In this document: one piece after another, positions 59,126 to 61,247 of the stretch
How the letters are laid out: every line of letters begins with the position of its first letter
Numbering within the stretch: the stretch's first letter is position 1
DNA from: Halanaerobiales bacterium
Lineage (GTDB): Bacteria; Bacillota; Halanaerobiia; Halanaerobiales; M55B127
Length of the DNA stretch: 61,247 bases
Reading direction: 5' to 3'
NCBI GenBank assembly: GCA_018334565.1
Contig: JAGXLU010000001.1
Span: forward strand, 1-61,247
The notes under the pieces: model-generated
Database searches by the model: none
What the model was told of the DNA's origin: nothing
What the model saw: only the letters and a program-made list of their open reading frames with translations
Translations under genes and position numbers: made by a program

Positions 59126-61247
59126 TTATTCCTCTTTTTTTGACTCGATTAGTTCAAATATTTTCTCAGGAATAACGGGCATTTCTTTGATCTTAACCCC
59201 AATTGCATCCTGAACAGCATTACCAATTACTGAAGGAATTGACAGCATCGGGTGTTCTGCTACACCACGAGCTCCATAAGGTCCGTCTTCCTGTGCATTT
59301 TCCACAATTATAGGTTTTAATTCGGGAATATCTGCAATAGAAGGTACCTTGTAATCAGTAAAGGTATTGGTCAATAGCCTACCATCTTCACTAAATTGAT
59401 AACCCTCCATCACTGCAGAACCATATCCTTGAATTACTCCACCTTGTATTTGACCGATAACATTTTCTTTATTAATTGCCTTACCAACATCGAAGGCAGA
59501 AGCAATTTTAACTACTTCAAATTCACCGGTTTCTTCATCTACTATAACCTCAACTCCATGTGCACCATAAGTCCAATCCAGTGCAGGAAGCCCCTGCCCA
59601 GTTTCTGGATCAATATTGGTTAATCCCTGAGCAATATAATTACCTCTTGCTATTAGAGGACCACCAATTGCATTACCGTTTTCATAGGTATAACCCATGG
59701 CTAGCTCTTTAAAGCTGATGTATTTATCGAGGTGGTGTCTAACCTTGACTTTCTCATCCTCTATAAGAAGATCTTCAACAGAACATCTCAAGGGCTCAGA
59801 TGCAATTTCTTTTAATTGTTGAGCCATATCCTGAGATGCCTTTATTACAGCATTACCTGACATGAATAGCCCTTTAGAAGCAACTGTCTGCCAATCATAC
59901 GGTTCAGTTTCTGTATTATTCTCCCAGACTACATTAACCTTATCTACTGGCATATCAAGTTGATCTGCAACTATTTGAGCCAGGGCAGTATAAGTGCCTT
60001 GACCATAATCAGTCAGTGATACTGTAAGATTAATTGTGCCATTTTCATTGAACTTAAGAAAAGCTGCAGTACCAGTATTTGTAGGCATAGCTGGTGCTTT
60101 ATGGAGTGTAGCTAATCCCTTGCCGCGCTTTTTGCCTGCTGGCAGGTCATCTGAATCTCTATTTTCAAAATCAATCTCTTTAGCTACTTCTCTTAAACAC
60201 TCTTTAACTCTACCGTGAGATCCACCTATATGCTCTCCTGTAATTGTCACAGAACCGACCTCTAAGCCGTTTTTCATTCTTATATCATAGGGACTTATCT
60301 CTATTTCTTTAGCTACAAGATCCATCTGCCTTTCAATAGCCCAAAGTATTTCAAGATGACCAAATCCACGGTAAGCAGTCCCAAATATCTTATTGGTATA
60401 AACTGTTTTTGAATCCAGTTTTACATTTTTTATTTCATAAGGTCCTACTCCGGCTGTTGCAGCTGCTCTGGTTACATTAACACCATAGTCAGCATTAGCT
60501 CCACTGTCCCAGAGAAATTCAGTTTCCTGAGCTACAATCTCACCATCATCATTGACTCCTGTTTTTAATCTAGAATAAAGCCCCTGCCTAACCGGAACTG
60601 AATTAAACTCTTCTTCTCTAGACATTACTATTTTAACAGGTCTACCATCAGCTGCTCTGGAAAGACAGGTCACAAGGGGTTCGAAGTGAATTCCAGCTTT
60701 ACCACCAAACCCACCACCCACATAGGGAACAATAACCTCGATATCTTCATGATTTAAATTCAGACCATTTGCTAATAAATCTCTTACAGCAAAAGGGGAC
60801 TGAGCACTCGTCCATATCTTTACTTTTCTACCCGGCTTCCACTGCGCTATGGAGGTATGAGTCTCCATGGCAGTGTGGTCGACCATCGGGAGGGTAAATT
60901 CGTTTTCAATAATGTGATCTGCTTTTGCAAATCCTTTATTAATATCTCCCTTTCTGATTTTTGTGTGATGTGCGATATTAGTACCAGGTTTTGGGAAAAA
61001 GACAGGTGCACTTTCTAATTCAGCAAGATTCTCATGAACTAAAGGAGCATCTTCTTCAACTGCTTTTTGTACATCAAGGACTGCATCCAGTTTTTCATAT
61101 TCTACTTCTATTAATTCGACTGCTTTTTCTGCAATTTCTTTAGTTTCTGCCGCAACTGCAGCTACAGGTTCTCCCTGATATCTGACTTTATTAACTGCCA
61201 GAATATCTTTGTCGATTAAATAAAGTCCTACTTTATAAGGTAGCTCT
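59126..61247 (-). CDS. Xanthine dehydrogenase/aldehyde oxidase family molybdopterin-binding subunit, N-terminus beyond window
   Basis: The reading frame continues past the track's 60886 start to the window edge (ELPYKVGLYLIDKDILAVNKVRYQGEPVAAVAAETKEIAEKAVELIEVEYEKL...); PYVGGGFGGKAG, GTAYRGFGH, GARGVAEHPMLSIPSVIGNAVQDAIG. Confidence 0.95.
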   Translation of the reverse strand, partial: ELPYKVGLYLIDKDILAVNKVRYQGEPVAAVAAETKEIAEKAVELIEVEYEKLDAVLDVQKAVEEDAPLVHENLAELESAPVFFPKPGTNIAHHTKIRKGDINKGFAKADHIIENEFTLPMVDHTAMETHTSIAQWKPGRKVKIWTSAQSPFAVRDLLANGLNLNHEDIEVIVPYVGGGFGGKAGIHFEPLVTCLSRAADGRPVKIVMSREEEFNSVPVRQGLYSRLKTGVNDDGEIVAQETEFLWDSGANADYGVNVTRAAATAGVGPYEIKNVKLDSKTVYTNKIFGTAYRGFGHLEILWAIERQMDLVAKEIEISPYDIRMKNGLEVGSVTITGEHIGGSHGRVKECLREVAKEIDFENRDSDDLPAGKKRGKGLATLHKAPAMPTNTGTAAFLKFNENGTINLTVSLTDYGQGTYTALAQIVADQLDMPVDKVNVVWENNTETEPYDWQTVASKGLFMSGNAVIKASQDMAQQLKEIASEPLRCSVEDLLIEDEKVKVRHHLDKYISFKELAMGYTYENGNAIGGPLIARGNYIAQGLTNIDPETGQGLPALDWTYGAHGVEVIVDEETGEFEVVKIASAFDVGKAINKENVIGQIQGGVIQGYGSAVMEGYQFSEDGRLLTNTFTDYKVPSIADIPELKPIIVENAQEDGPYGARGVAEHPMLSIPSVIGNAVQDAIGVKIKEMPVIPEKIFELIESKKEE

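Noticed and set aside
2115-60218. All other plus-strand ORFs in the track (e.g. 7220-7525, 14231-14647, 19467-19814, 34218-34514)
   Set aside because: Each lies opposite a confidently identified minus-strand gene or in AT-rich spacer, with low-complexity translations lacking recognisable domains.
59126-60886. Track start at 60886 for the molybdenum subunit
   Set aside because: The same frame continues upstream with conserved sequence to 61247, so the reported Met is internal.

Overview
This is a low-GC Firmicutes/Clostridia-type chromosomal segment; a Halanaerobiales-like origin is a guess from gene content and order. Every credible protein gene lies on the minus strand. Most of the window is core genome in the classic order rpsB-tsf-pyrH-frr-uppS-cdsA-dxr-rseP-ispG-proS-polC-rimP-nusA-infB-rbfA-nrnA-truB-ribF-rpsO-pnp. 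It is preceded by smg(DUF494)-topA and hslVU-codY, and before those by an envelope/lipid block (rnc, acpP, fabG, cmk, plsC, ispH-S1, DUF512 radical SAM, der, plsY, gpsA). The ends are truncated genes: a glycerol kinase (left) and a xanthine-dehydrogenase-type molybdenum subunit (right). I found no tRNA, rRNA, CRISPR array, intact IS element or phage genes. The observations most worth checking are: (1) a decayed DAHP synthase (aroF) remnant directly downstream of an intact aroH chorismate mutase, in a stretch where the ORF track shows nothing; (2) an ispH-S1 fusion gene with a perfect Shine-Dalgarno and in-frame internal ATG at the domain junction, suggesting a second, stand-alone S1 product, plus a Glu-rich repeat linker; (3) a RadC-like JAB domain fused to a DinG/XPD-type Fe-S helicase; (4) a P-loop protein with an Asp23/Gls24-like C-terminus next to fabG-acpP-rnc; (5) a P2-like cation ATPase with an altered ion-binding signature (PQALP / DLLAE); (6) a structured rpsB leader behind a strong promoter. 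No wholly new multi-gene system is evident.
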